The position numbers and the translations under genes were made by a program. From positions 1 through 64,000 of the forward strand of contig JADGEB010000009.1 in NCBI GenBank assembly GCA_016744595.1: 64,000 nucleotides of DNA. The letters run 5' to 3'. Origin of the DNA: Desulfuromusa sp. Its GTDB lineage: Bacteria > Desulfobacterota > Desulfuromonadia > Desulfuromonadales > Geopsychrobacteraceae. Shown here in pieces: positions 37,374-45,981 of the stretch. How positions within the stretch are numbered: position 1 is the stretch's first letter; each line of letters begins with the position of its first letter. The notes under the pieces were generated by a model. It was not told where the DNA came from. It searched no databases and saw nothing but the letters and a program-made list of their open reading frames with translations.

Positions 37374-38189
37374 TCAAGTCTGACAGACAGGACAGTAAAA
37401 TGTCGAACGCTGCCCCAAACGTAGGCTAAAAATAGGTTGACCACAGATCGTACATGGCTCACCGCTACGGCTATAAACCTGTAGTTGTTGAGTAAAGTAA
37501 CCCGGCTTCCCATCAGCCTGACTGAAATCACTGATGGTCGTTCCACCAGCACCGATTGCTTCGTGCAAAATCTCCTTTATCGCACTTGTCAGTTTTTCAT
37601 AACGCTTAAGTCCAATCCTCCCTGCCGCTCGATCAGGGCGAATTCCAGCACGAAACAGAGCCTCACTGGCATAGATGTTCCCGACACCAACAACCGTTTT
37701 CTGATCCATAATAAATTGCTTAACTGTTACCTTTTTCCCCTTGGCAACAGACCAGAGATAATTCCCACTAAAAGCTTCAGTCAGCGGTTCAAGTCCAAGA
37801 TGACAGAGTAATTTATGCTGATATGGATCGGTATCGGTGTAGAGGAATGCACCAAATTTACGTGGGTCGGTAAATCGGAGACATTGTCCATCGGTAAAAA
37901 TCAGGTCGACGTGGTCATGTTTCTGTTCAGTCGTCCCGGCCTGGACTATTCGCAAACTTCCCGACATCCCCAAATGCAGAATTATTGTTCCTTGTTCACA
38001 AATCAACAATAGATATTTTGCTCGTCTTTCAACTTCGAGTATTTTCTGACTGGGCAGTTGCTGGCAGAGAGCCAAATCGAGTGGCCAGCGCAACTTAGCG
38101 GTTCGCAACACACATTCAAGAATAGTGCGATCAATAACGTGGGGGGTAATTCCGCGCCGGGTAGTCTCTACTTCAGGTAGTTCAGGCAT
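37374..38189 (-). CDS. mutM: Formamidopyrimidine-DNA glycosylase
   Basis: A 271-residue base-excision repair enzyme. The N-terminus PELPEVETTRRGI has the catalytic Pro2 and Glu3; Lys57-type and MSGSLRI regions follow; VVGVGNIYASEALFRAGI is the helix-two-turn-helix, and the C-terminal zinc finger is CTICGQP...FYCPVCQT. It removes 8-oxoguanine. Gene neighbours are unrelated housekeeping genes. Confidence 0.95.
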   Translation of the reverse strand: MPELPEVETTRRGITPHVIDRTILECVLRTAKLRWPLDLALCQQLPSQKILEVERRAKYLLLICEQGTIILHLGMSGSLRIVQAGTTEQKHDHVDLIFTDGQCLRFTDPRKFGAFLYTDTDPYQHKLLCHLGLEPLTEAFSGNYLWSVAKGKKVTVKQFIMDQKTVVGVGNIYASEALFRAGIRPDRAAGRIGLKRYEKLTSAIKEILHEAIGAGGTTISDFSQADGKPGYFTQQLQVYSRSGEPCTICGQPIFSLRLGQRSTFYCPVCQT

Positions 38190-38261
38190 AGTAAATTCTG
38201 GGGTTAGGGTTTAAATTGAAGTGAATTCGGGTTGAGTAACTTCGGCCTATCCTTACTCCTT

Positions 38262-38669
38262 TCAAAACCGGATCTTTTGCGTAGCATTATCGAAGTGGTG
38301 GAATTCAATTTGATCAGGAGCGCCAGAGTAGTCATCCTCCCCCAGTTTTTGAGCCGAATGGTAATACCAACACTTATCAGACCCAACCAACAGAGCTAAC
38401 TCATAAAAAAACTGAAAACCGGCTTCGGTTGCCAATTCCATCAACAACAGTACCTCTACTTGCCCTTCAGCAATGATTCGTTGCTGCAAGCAGCGCCAGT
38501 TTTTGATCTCGATAGCACCCAATTGCTGCTCAGCAAAAAGGATGTAGGTATTCCGATCACTAAACTGTCGTAAGAATGGTGCTTCGCTGTGATAGCTGTC
38601 ATAAACTGCAGCATAATCACTAGCAGTCAAGGCGGAAAAACGAATATCTAAGAATTGCAGTACCGTCAT
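38262..38669 (-). CDS. YchJ-like (NTF2-fold) protein of unknown function
   Basis: A protein of about 135 residues from the ATG at 38669. RFSALTASDYAAVYDSYHSEAPFL near the N-terminus, WRCLQQRIIAEGQ, and the acidic end GEDDYSGAPDQIEFHHFD recall the central NTF2-like domain of YchJ/UPF0225 proteins. The flanking SEC-C zinc motifs of YchJ are absent. No catalytic residues can be named. It follows the palindromic repeat that ends the dpp-like operon, and precedes mutM. Function unknown. Confidence 0.6.
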   Translation of the reverse strand: MTVLQFLDIRFSALTASDYAAVYDSYHSEAPFLRQFSDRNTYILFAEQQLGAIEIKNWRCLQQRIIAEGQVEVLLLMELATEAGFQFFYELALLVGSDKCWYYHSAQKLGEDDYSGAPDQIEFHHFDNATQKIRF

Positions 38670-38690
38670 TATCAATCTCGCAAAAAAAAT

Positions 38691-38818
38691 GATAGCTAAG
38701 CAAAAAAATTTGCCCTACAAGGCATAGTGTTTTTTTAAGGGTGAAGGCCTACATAAGGTAGGTCGAGATCCTAAAAAAGCACAGCAACACCGTAGCTCGG
38801 ACTTTTTGCGACGCTATC
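38691..38818 (+). repeat. Palindromic dispersed repeat, copy B
   Basis: A 128-bp near-full-length palindrome. The centre is CCTAC-ATAAG-GTAGG (38748-38762), exactly the midpoint of the element. The left arm (GATAGCTAAGCAAAAAAATT...) and the reverse complement of the right arm (GATAGCGTCGCAAAAAGTCC...) align along their whole length with scattered mismatches. It shares long stretches with copy A at 33815-33941. It ends 1 bp before the stop codon of the dppC-like gene. Confidence 0.88.
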
Positions 38819-38819
38819 G

Positions 38820-39674
38820 TCATTCTTTTAACCTTGGATCAAGAGCATCACGAATTCCTTCACCGAGAAGGTTGTAGCCCAGGACAGTTATTAAAATTGC
38901 CAAGCCGGGAAATACAGACAGCCACCAAGCACTGCCAAGGGTCTGCTTACCAATAATCAGCATATTCCCCCAAGAAGGTGTTGGCGGCTGAACCCCAATG
39001 CCAAGAAATGAAAGGGCACTTTCGGTCAAAATCGCACCAGCAACACCCAGAGTCGCAGAAACGAGAACTGGCGACATGGCATTGGGTAGAATATGTCGAA
39101 AAATCAACCGTAAATCAGAGGCTCCAAGTGCCTGTGCAGCAAGGACAAAATCACGCTGTCGCAAACTCAGAAACTCAGCACGAATCAAGCGAGCCACCCC
39201 CATCCAGCTGGTTAATCCAATTACAATCATAATATTCCAGATTGATGGATCAAGGAATGCAATCACCGCAAGAATCAAAAAAAAGGTTGGGAAGCACAGC
39301 ATAATATCGACAAAACGCATCACCAGTGCATCAATCCAGCCGCCATAATATCCTGCAAGGGAACCAAGGATAATGCCGAGTAGGGTTGAAATACCGACCG
39401 CAACAAACCCAACCAGCAGTGAAATCCGTGCACCATATAGCATCCGCACCAATACCTCACGCCCCAGATCATCAGTTCCAAAGGGGTGTTCCATGCTTGG
39501 AGGCAAAAGGCTTTGGCCGATGTTGATAGCGGCAGGATCAGAACTGCTGAATGAAGCGACAGCTGCCATAATAAACATAACCGCAACGATCCCGGCACCA
39601 ACCAGAGCCATACGGTTCTGACGTAATTGTTTCCAGACAACATCAAAAAGAAAAGAACGCCTAGATCGTGACAT
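38820..39674 (-). CDS. dppC: Peptide-type ABC transporter permease (DppC/OppC family)
   Basis: A permease of about 284 residues with an N-terminal helix, a periplasmic stretch (HPFGTDDLGREVLVRMLYG, a DppC/OppC hallmark) and five further helices. The EAA loop, for contact with the ATPase, is DFVLAAQALGASDLRLIFRH followed by ILPN. It forms the importer channel with DppB. The ATG at 39674 (MSRSRRSF) is chosen; the stop of the MshEN gene is 3 bp upstream. No DppD or DppF ATPase gene lies in the window. Confidence 0.88.
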   Translation of the reverse strand: MSRSRRSFLFDVVWKQLRQNRMALVGAGIVAVMFIMAAVASFSSSDPAAINIGQSLLPPSMEHPFGTDDLGREVLVRMLYGARISLLVGFVAVGISTLLGIILGSLAGYYGGWIDALVMRFVDIMLCFPTFFLILAVIAFLDPSIWNIMIVIGLTSWMGVARLIRAEFLSLRQRDFVLAAQALGASDLRLIFRHILPNAMSPVLVSATLGVAGAILTESALSFLGIGVQPPTPSWGNMLIIGKQTLGSAWWLSVFPGLAILITVLGYNLLGEGIRDALDPRLKE

Positions 39675-39676
39675 AA

Positions 39677-40291
39677 TCAATTAAACTTCACCCGTTCAAT
39701 ATCAAGGACACTCAAAACACCCTTCTCCTTCAAAAGATCAAGCAAGCGGTCAAGGCGGGGATCATGAGGGGAAATATCTGCAAGATCTACCATTCCATGT
39801 TCAACAAAATTGTCTTCAACGACTGGTTCTGGTGACTTTGGAGTCTCTTTGGGAATATTCTTTTTTATTGCTTGGCAAATTTCATCTTCAACAGCCAGCA
39901 CAGGAATAACTTTACACCCAGTTGTAAATTGCAAATCATCAATCAACTTGAGGTTTGTCGGATCGGTCATCGCAACACGCAATAATTTTTCATTACCGGT
40001 TTTTCGTAATTCAATTGGAACCACCATCAGTTCCAACATTCGTTCTGCTGACATGAACGCCATAAGTTGTGCAGGGACTTCTAAATCCTGTAGAGATACC
40101 CGAGAATATTTCTCCTGGGATTCCAAAAACTCCATGATCGTCTCTTCAGGCAGATAACCAAGTTTAACCAGAGCGCTGCCGATCCGACCACCCAAGTTAC
40201 GCTGCATAGAGAGCGCTGATTCAAGTTGAAACTGATCAATCAGCCCAGCTTCCAACAACATCTCCCCCAAACGATTTGCATTAATTTGCAT
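39677..40291 (-). CDS. Stand-alone MshEN (type II secretion ATPase N-terminal) domain protein
   Basis: A 204-residue soluble protein. Two consecutive MshEN-type motifs are seen: RLGEMLLEAGLIDQFQLESA then LSMQRNLGGRIGSALVKLGY, and further GspE/PilB N-domain features (VALTDPTN-like VAMTDPTNLKLIDDLQFTTG). The typical pattern RLG-x2-L-x3-G...Q...LG-x2-L is the one that binds c-di-GMP in MshE. No ATPase domain follows; the C-terminus (about 155-204) is acidic and unlike known domains. The gene lies between dppB and dppC in the same operon, with AGGGGGA before its ATG. Confidence 0.75.
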   Translation of the reverse strand: MQINANRLGEMLLEAGLIDQFQLESALSMQRNLGGRIGSALVKLGYLPEETIMEFLESQEKYSRVSLQDLEVPAQLMAFMSAERMLELMVVPIELRKTGNEKLLRVAMTDPTNLKLIDDLQFTTGCKVIPVLAVEDEICQAIKKNIPKETPKSPEPVVEDNFVEHGMVDLADISPHDPRLDRLLDLLKEKGVLSVLDIERVKFN

Positions 40292-40321
40292 AGTTCCCCC
40301 TATTTTTCAGTAGTTGTTCCA

Positions 40322-41317
40322 TCAGGATGAGCCTCCCCCTCGTTGATTCTGCCGAATCCGAGGATCGGCTAGTGCATAACAGATATCTGCCAATAAGTTT
40401 CCTAACAGTGTCAGCACAGCGCCCATCACCAAAATCCCCATAATTAAGGGATAGTCCCGCATCATAACACCATCGTAAAAAAGTTTCCCCATCCCTGGAA
40501 TGGCAAAAATTGTTTCAAAAATAACACTACCACCAATTAACCCCGGCACCGAAAGTCCAAGGATGGTAATTACTGGTAACAGTGCATTACGTAAAGCATG
40601 TTTATAAATTACCGTTCGCTCCGACAACCCTTTTGCCCGAGCAGTGAGAATGTAATCTTGCCGGATGACCTCAAGCATATTGGAGCGCATATAACGAGAG
40701 AATCCAGCCAAACCGCCAATGGCAGATACGAATACAGGCAAAACAAGGTGACTAATCCGGTCAAGCAATTGCCCCCCCCAACTCAAATACTCGTATCCGA
40801 GAGATTTCAAACCAGAGATCGGCAATAACCCCAGACGAACACCAAACCAATCCATCAGCAGAAGAGCCAACCAGAACGACGGCATAGCAAACCCGGTAAA
40901 AACCAGAACCGTGGTGGTACGATCAAAACCTGAATTTCGCTGAATTGCGGAGAGGATTCCCAGTGGAACAGATACAGTCAGGATCAAAATAATTGAAAGC
41001 AGATTGAGCAAGATAGTCACAGGCAAACGTTCTAGAACCTTGTCCAAAACTGGTCGGCGATCGGTGGCAAAAGACTCTCCAAAGTCGAGCTGGATTAAAC
41101 GTGACAGCCACCTGCCGTACTGAATATAAAGTGGCTGATCTAGTCCATATTGAGAACGTAAACGTTCCTGCAGCTCAGAACTGGCCTGTGGATTAAGCTG
41201 AGTCTGTAAGTCGGTTGGCTCTCCTGGCGCTAAATGAATCACAACAAAGGAGATCAATGTGATCCCCAGCAATAAGGGAACAAGCAGCAACAGACGTTTG
41301 GCGATGTAACTCAACAT
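40322..41317 (-). CDS. dppB: Peptide-type ABC transporter permease (DppB/OppB family)
   Basis: A permease of about 331 residues from the ATG at 41317. [20 protein letters not shown] is the typical DppB start; [12 protein letters not shown] and [19 protein letters not shown] follow. The EAA loop is [20 protein letters not shown] followed by [10 protein letters not shown]. Six helices are evident. It pairs with DppC. The binding-protein gene ends 5 bp upstream; the MshEN gene starts 30 bp downstream. Confidence 0.9.
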   Translation of the reverse strand: MLSYIAKRLLLLVPLLLGITLISFVVIHLAPGEPTDLQTQLNPQASSELQERLRSQYGLDQPLYIQYGRWLSRLIQLDFGESFATDRRPVLDKVLERLPVTILLNLLSIILILTVSVPLGILSAIQRNSGFDRTTTVLVFTGFAMPSFWLALLLMDWFGVRLGLLPISGLKSLGYEYLSWGGQLLDRISHLVLPVFVSAIGGLAGFSRYMRSNMLEVIRQDYILTARAKGLSERTVIYKHALRNALLPVITILGLSVPGLIGGSVIFETIFAIPGMGKLFYDGVMMRDYPLIMGILVMGAVLTLLGNLLADICYALADPRIRQNQRGGGSS

Positions 41318-41322
41318 AGAAA

Positions 41323-42954
41323 TTACCTGGAATATTTTTGCTCTGCTTGCGGCACAAACCACTGATTGAAATTATAGCGAATTCCGGCTGGAGCAGCCTC
41401 TACTCCACGAAACCGTTTGGAAACAGCTGGCAAAGCTTCTCCAACATATAAAAACGTGTACGGTTGTTCCTCGGCCAATATTTCCTGTAAACGATCATAA
41501 TAAACTTTTCTCTGTTGCAAATCAAAAACCCGCCGACCCTCTTCCAGCAGATTATCAACCTCTCTATTTTTGAAACCGATAAAGTTCAGCTCACGTGGTC
41601 CGGTTTTACTGGAATGCCAGATATTAAACTGGTCGGGTTCTGGGCCACCAGTCCAAGCCAGGATAGTTGCATCAAAATTCCCTGGATTGATAAATTCTTT
41701 GAGAAAAGTCGCCCACTCAATAATCCGCAGCTTCACCGCAACGCCAACCTCCTTGAAACGACGTTGAATAATTTCGCCCGTTTTTGAACGCAAATCATTT
41801 CCCTGATTGGTGACAATAGTAAAAGACAGCTCCTTGCCATCCTTATCCAGAATGCCATTATCATCAGTATCCCGCCAGCCTGCCTCCGCTAAAAGAAGTC
41901 GAGCTTTCTCAGGATTGTACGAATACTTTGGAACCGCAGAATTATAGACCCAGGTGTCAGGCTTGTATGGACCAGTCGCAACGCTACCGTAGCCTAACAG
42001 AACACCATCAATAAGCTCCTGCTTGTTAATAGCATAGGAAAGAGCTTGCCTGACCCGTTTATCCTGAAAAAGGGGTCGATTTAGATTATAGCCAAGGTAA
42101 GTATAACCAAAACTTAAATAACGGTATTTATTATACAGCCGTTTAAAAGCAGAGGTATCGGTCTGTCGATCAAACTGCAATGGCGAAAGCCCCATAAAGT
42201 CGAGACTTCCGGTTTGTAGTTCAAGAAACTGCGTAGAAATATCCGGGATAATTCGGTACACAACCCGTTTAATGTGGGGTTGCCCTTCAAAATAGTCAGG
42301 GTTAGATTCAAGAACAATTTTCTCCCCCCCGACCCATTCAACAAATTTGTACGGCCCAGTTCCAACAGGCTTGCGTGCTAGTGGACTCTTGGTGATATCT
42401 ACCCCACTCAAAAGATGTTTCGGATGTATCGACATCGCCCAACTGATCAGAGCAGGGGCATATGGTTTATCGTAATGGACAATAAAGGTGTATGGATCAG
42501 GCGCTTCAACTCCCGTCACCTGTTTGAATGATTCAGCATAAGAAGTCGGAGTCTTTGGATCAATATAAAGTCGGTAATTGAACTCAACATCAGCCGAAGT
42601 AAAGGGAGTTCCATCATGCCATGTCACCCCTTTTTTCAAATAAAAAGTTATGGTCAAATTATCATCAGAAATATCCCAGCTTTGAGCAAGCTCTCCCTCA
42701 ATTTGCAGATCTTTATCATAACGAACCAATCCATTATAGATCATGCTGTTAATAGAACTTGAAGCAGAATCTGAAGCCAAAACCGGCAACAGCGTACTGG
42801 CATCGCCAATGGAAGCCTCGATAAAAGTATCTCCAAATTCAGGGGTCAGCGCCTCTACAACGCCCGGATGATTATCTTCATTTGAGTTATTACAGGCGCT
42901 GACAAATAATGACATCAAGCTAATAAGCAGAAGATAAATTGTTTTTTTTATCAT
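41323..42954 (-). CDS. dppA: Peptide-type ABC transporter substrate-binding lipoprotein
   Basis: A family-5 solute-binding protein of about 543 residues. The signal ends in a lipobox (SLFVSAC, Cys at about 21 from the ATG at 42954), so it is an inner- or outer-membrane-anchored lipoprotein. SBP5 signatures include [49 protein letters not shown] and [19 protein letters not shown]. It binds oligopeptides or similar ligands; the actual ligand cannot be told. It is followed directly by dppB. Confidence 0.9.
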   Translation of the reverse strand: MIKKTIYLLLISLMSLFVSACNNSNEDNHPGVVEALTPEFGDTFIEASIGDASTLLPVLASDSASSSINSMIYNGLVRYDKDLQIEGELAQSWDISDDNLTITFYLKKGVTWHDGTPFTSADVEFNYRLYIDPKTPTSYAESFKQVTGVEAPDPYTFIVHYDKPYAPALISWAMSIHPKHLLSGVDITKSPLARKPVGTGPYKFVEWVGGEKIVLESNPDYFEGQPHIKRVVYRIIPDISTQFLELQTGSLDFMGLSPLQFDRQTDTSAFKRLYNKYRYLSFGYTYLGYNLNRPLFQDKRVRQALSYAINKQELIDGVLLGYGSVATGPYKPDTWVYNSAVPKYSYNPEKARLLLAEAGWRDTDDNGILDKDGKELSFTIVTNQGNDLRSKTGEIIQRRFKEVGVAVKLRIIEWATFLKEFINPGNFDATILAWTGGPEPDQFNIWHSSKTGPRELNFIGFKNREVDNLLEEGRRVFDLQQRKVYYDRLQEILAEEQPYTFLYVGEALPAVSKRFRGVEAAPAGIRYNFNQWFVPQAEQKYSR

Positions 42955-42974
42955 AAGAATCATAATCATTTCAC

Positions 42975-43730
42975 TTATGGCAATGGTTCGAGCAGAACAT
43001 TTGGAGGCCTTTTCAGGTAGAACTGAGTCCTATCAATCTCCCCATTGACCTTCAGTTCAGAGAAATTCACTTTAACTTGAGTCTGCTCCTGAGGCATCGA
43101 AATTCCAATCGCATGGGGGAATTTATCCTTTCCTGAAATTTTCTTATAATCGACAGATAGGTACAATTCTTCAGACTTATAGTAGCGACAACCGATCAAC
43201 AGTAATTGTCGGTCAAATAATAGTTCTTGTCGGCTGTCGCTCCCAGACAGAACCAGTGTTAAAGAAGCGGATGATGTTTCAACGCTGCTATGTTGATAAG
43301 CTATCAGCGGGGGGTCATAGAGCAATAGCTCCAATAAATCTTCAGTCTTAAGGGGAACCCGAACAAAGCGGAAAATATTTTCATAACTGGCGGAGCCACG
43401 CAGGAATCTTCCCGGAACGGTCGTATTGAGAAAGACTGAAAGCATCTCACCATTAGAGGCCATTTGTAAAATCAGCTGACCAAACCCGCTTAACACATCA
43501 GCTCGCAGACGATTCGGTTTTTGTAATAATAGAAACTGTTGACTCGAAAAAAACTTATCCCCAGTCGTTAGAGAAACGCTTGCAGCCCCATCCAATGATA
43601 GATATTGCCCCGATTCAGAGGCAATCTTGCTCAATAGCTGATCTGCCGTTGGGATCGTAGTCCATACTGGAGCAGCAGGACGGATGCAGCCAATCAGGAC
43701 AACCAACAGAATAAAAATTAGCCAGCGCAT
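42975..43730 (-). CDS. LolB-like / DUF4292 lipoprotein
   Basis: A lipoprotein of about 251 residues: a short signal with a lipobox LIGC (Cys at about 15) and then a LolB/LppX-type half-barrel pattern (LSLDGAASVSLTTG, FLLLQKPNRLRADVLSGFGQ, ILQMASNGEMLSVF). Such proteins carry lipids or lipoproteins in the periplasm. The ATG at 43730 has GGAGG seven bases upstream and overlaps the stop of the TPR gene by one base. It may be the LolB partner of the LolCD genes in this window, but this is only inference. Confidence 0.7.
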   Translation of the reverse strand: MRWLIFILLVVLIGCIRPAAPVWTTIPTADQLLSKIASESGQYLSLDGAASVSLTTGDKFFSSQQFLLLQKPNRLRADVLSGFGQLILQMASNGEMLSVFLNTTVPGRFLRGSASYENIFRFVRVPLKTEDLLELLLYDPPLIAYQHSSVETSSASLTLVLSGSDSRQELLFDRQLLLIGCRYYKSEELYLSVDYKKISGKDKFPHAIGISMPQEQTQVKVNFSELKVNGEIDRTQFYLKRPPNVLLEPLP

Positions 43731-45469
43731 CAATGTTCCTCCCCAAGCATTTTTTTAAGTTTTTCTTCAATCTGTTGCGCCTGAGGATCTAACTCCAAAG
43801 CGCGCTGGTACGCTGCCGCTGCCTTCTCCCAAAGATTCATAGCTCGATAGAGATCCCCTAAATGTTCCTGAATCACAGCATCATCAGGGTGCAAATCGGT
43901 CGCTTCTTCAAGCTGTTCACGACTTTCAGAATAACGTCCCATTTTAAAATATATCCACCCTAAGGTATCAACAATATAACCGCTAGGGTTTATAGCTAGA
44001 GCTCTTTCTGCCCGAGACAACGCTAACGGCAGATCAATCTCTTTTTCTGCCTGATGATAAGCGAGAAAGTTTAAAGCATCAGAATGGGCATCATCCAGTA
44101 GCAAAATATTTTCCATCGTCTGCACTGCAGCCTGACGTTTGTCGTGTTTTTCGTATATTATCCCAAGTTGGTAAAGCAGTTGAGTTGCATCGGGATACTT
44201 TTCAACTCCAGCCAGAGCAACCTTAATCGCCTCTTCAAAGTCTTCTCTATCTCCAAGAAAAACAACCAGATAATAGTACAGTTCTGGCCGCTGGATACCT
44301 TCCTCTATCATCTGCCGCAATATTTCAATCGCCCGTTCATCCTGACCAGACTGCTTATACAGGTACGCCAATTGCAGCCGGGCATCCGCATAAAGAGATG
44401 AGTCATTACCAACCGCCTCCAAGACAGTAGTCGCATCTGCAGATTTTTCTTGCCCCAACAAGGCCATGGCTAAATAATAGCGAACACCATCCTGGTGACT
44501 GTCCTGCTCAAGCTGCAGGCGAAAAGCACCTTCAGCCTCAATCCAGTTTTCCAGATCCAGCTGAATCAATCCAATCCGGTTAAGAACATGCTGATTCTTT
44601 GGATACTGCTGCCACACTGCCTTAAATTGGACGAGAGCATCCTCTAAGTTGTGTTTATCCAAAAAGTATTGCCCCAATTGCTGCCGGACTCCCGCTGCCC
44701 TTGGATTCTGAATAATAAACGACTGATACAGTTCAAACGCGGCATCTGGGTTCTGCTGTTCCAATAACTTTCCATAGTCAAGAGCCGCCTGCAGGTGGTC
44801 AGGTTGTTGCTTAAGCAGCCGTTGATAGGTTGCAGATGCTTTTCCTGCCTGTTCATTTTCCAGATAGAGGCGAGCCAACGCAAGCTGCGCCAAAACAGCC
44901 TCTGGGTGCTGCTTTAGCAGTGCCTCCAACACCGAAGTTGCTTCATCATTCCGGTTAAGCCGGGTAAGAGCCATCGCCAGTCTTAACTGTAGTGCCCCAT
45001 GGTCAGGTTCCTGCTGTAATGCTTGACGAAAATGTTCAATTGCGAGGGTATAATTCTGTTGATGACTAAGCACATCCCCTAGCAGTTCATGCCCAGCCAC
45101 ACTCTCTGAATCTCTAGCCAGAAGAATTTTCAAAGCTGCAACCGCTTGTTCCGGTTGTTGTTGGTGCAAATAAGCCTTAGCCAAAATCAACTGCAGGTAG
45201 TCGGACTGAGGATCAAAGCTAATTGCCCGGGTGAGAGCCTCTATTGCTTCCTCCCAATGGTTTTCTGCCCCCAGTATCCTGAATTCACTGAAAGCAAATA
45301 GTGCCTTCGCTTCCGGATCAACCAATTCTGACCGATATGTAGCGGAGCTAGCAATATGTGAAACTGCCTCTGGTGGCAAGCTAACAGAACTACAACCGGA
45401 GATATGAAGCAGGACAAGAAGCAACCCAAAAGCTATTTTTTCAATCCCTGCAAGATATTGAATCTTCAA
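43730..45469 (-). CDS. Tetratricopeptide-repeat lipoprotein
   Basis: A 579-residue protein with a lipobox signal (LLHISGC, Cys at about 26) and about 14 TPR or Sel1-like helical repeats covering nearly the whole mature chain (for example AIEHFRQALQQEPDHGALQL, ALELDPQAQQIEEKL). TPR arrays are protein-interaction scaffolds; here most likely in the periplasm at the inner face of the outer membrane. It is the first gene of the operon TPR-DUF4292-dppA-dppB-MshEN-dppC. Function unknown. Confidence 0.8.
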   Translation of the reverse strand: MKIQYLAGIEKIAFGLLLVLLHISGCSSVSLPPEAVSHIASSATYRSELVDPEAKALFAFSEFRILGAENHWEEAIEALTRAISFDPQSDYLQLILAKAYLHQQQPEQAVAALKILLARDSESVAGHELLGDVLSHQQNYTLAIEHFRQALQQEPDHGALQLRLAMALTRLNRNDEATSVLEALLKQHPEAVLAQLALARLYLENEQAGKASATYQRLLKQQPDHLQAALDYGKLLEQQNPDAAFELYQSFIIQNPRAAGVRQQLGQYFLDKHNLEDALVQFKAVWQQYPKNQHVLNRIGLIQLDLENWIEAEGAFRLQLEQDSHQDGVRYYLAMALLGQEKSADATTVLEAVGNDSSLYADARLQLAYLYKQSGQDERAIEILRQMIEEGIQRPELYYYLVVFLGDREDFEEAIKVALAGVEKYPDATQLLYQLGIIYEKHDKRQAAVQTMENILLLDDAHSDALNFLAYHQAEKEIDLPLALSRAERALAINPSGYIVDTLGWIYFKMGRYSESREQLEEATDLHPDDAVIQEHLGDLYRAMNLWEKAAAAYQRALELDPQAQQIEEKLKKMLGEEH

Positions 45470-45573
45470 AAAAATGTTCCTTTGGTAGATGGTATTATGA
45501 AAAACATGAATTATCGATTAAGTAGCACACTCATTTCGCGAGCGTCAAACCCTTTAGAGGTCGCCTAAGTAAC

Positions 45574-45601
45574 TTTACAGAGTTGAAATCTCTGGTAAAA
45601 T
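45574..45601 (+). promoter_or_regulatory. Possible sigma-70 promoter of the symporter-phosphatase operon
   Basis: TTTACA (45574-45579), 16 bp, TAAAAT (45596-45601), about 108 bp upstream of the small membrane protein gene, in the divergent gap to the TPR operon. The match is moderate and the gap is AT-rich, so a chance match is possible. Confidence 0.35.
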
Positions 45602-45708
45602 CCAACTATGTGTAGCCTGTAATTATTGTTGTAATTCTGTTCTTTCAAGATTAGTCTGTAAAATGCATCTTCAAAACAAAAGATATCAATAAAGAATTTG
45701 GGATATTA

Positions 45709-45981
45709 ATGACAGAAAGAAGCTCATCGATGAAAGAGTCTCAAGGAAGTTCAATCAGAGAAGCTTGGTTACTTTGCCTCGTTCTGGGCTTGATCATGAT
45801 CAATTTTCCGTTCATCCACATATTTAATACGGAACAATTTATTTTTGGTGTTCCCAAGCTTGTTCTCTATTTCTTTATCGGCTGGCCTTTATCTATTGTT
45901 GTTATCTGGTTTTTCGTCCGCTACATGGGAAATGGCTCGCAAAATACCTCCACAATTCTGGAGGACAAAAGCGACCCATGA
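45709..45981 (+). CDS. Small two-helix membrane protein, symporter-associated
   Basis: A 90-residue protein with two hydrophobic segments (about 20-37, LLCLVLGLIMINFPFIHIF region; about 46-68, VPKLVLYFFIGWPLSIVVIW region). Its size and topology resemble the small subunits encoded just before sodium/solute symporters. The stop overlaps the next start (ATGA), so both proteins are made together. A role as accessory subunit of the symporter domain is inferred from position; no known domain is certain. Confidence 0.7.
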   Translation: MTERSSSMKESQGSSIREAWLLCLVLGLIMINFPFIHIFNTEQFIFGVPKLVLYFFIGWPLSIVVIWFFVRYMGNGSQNTSTILEDKSDP

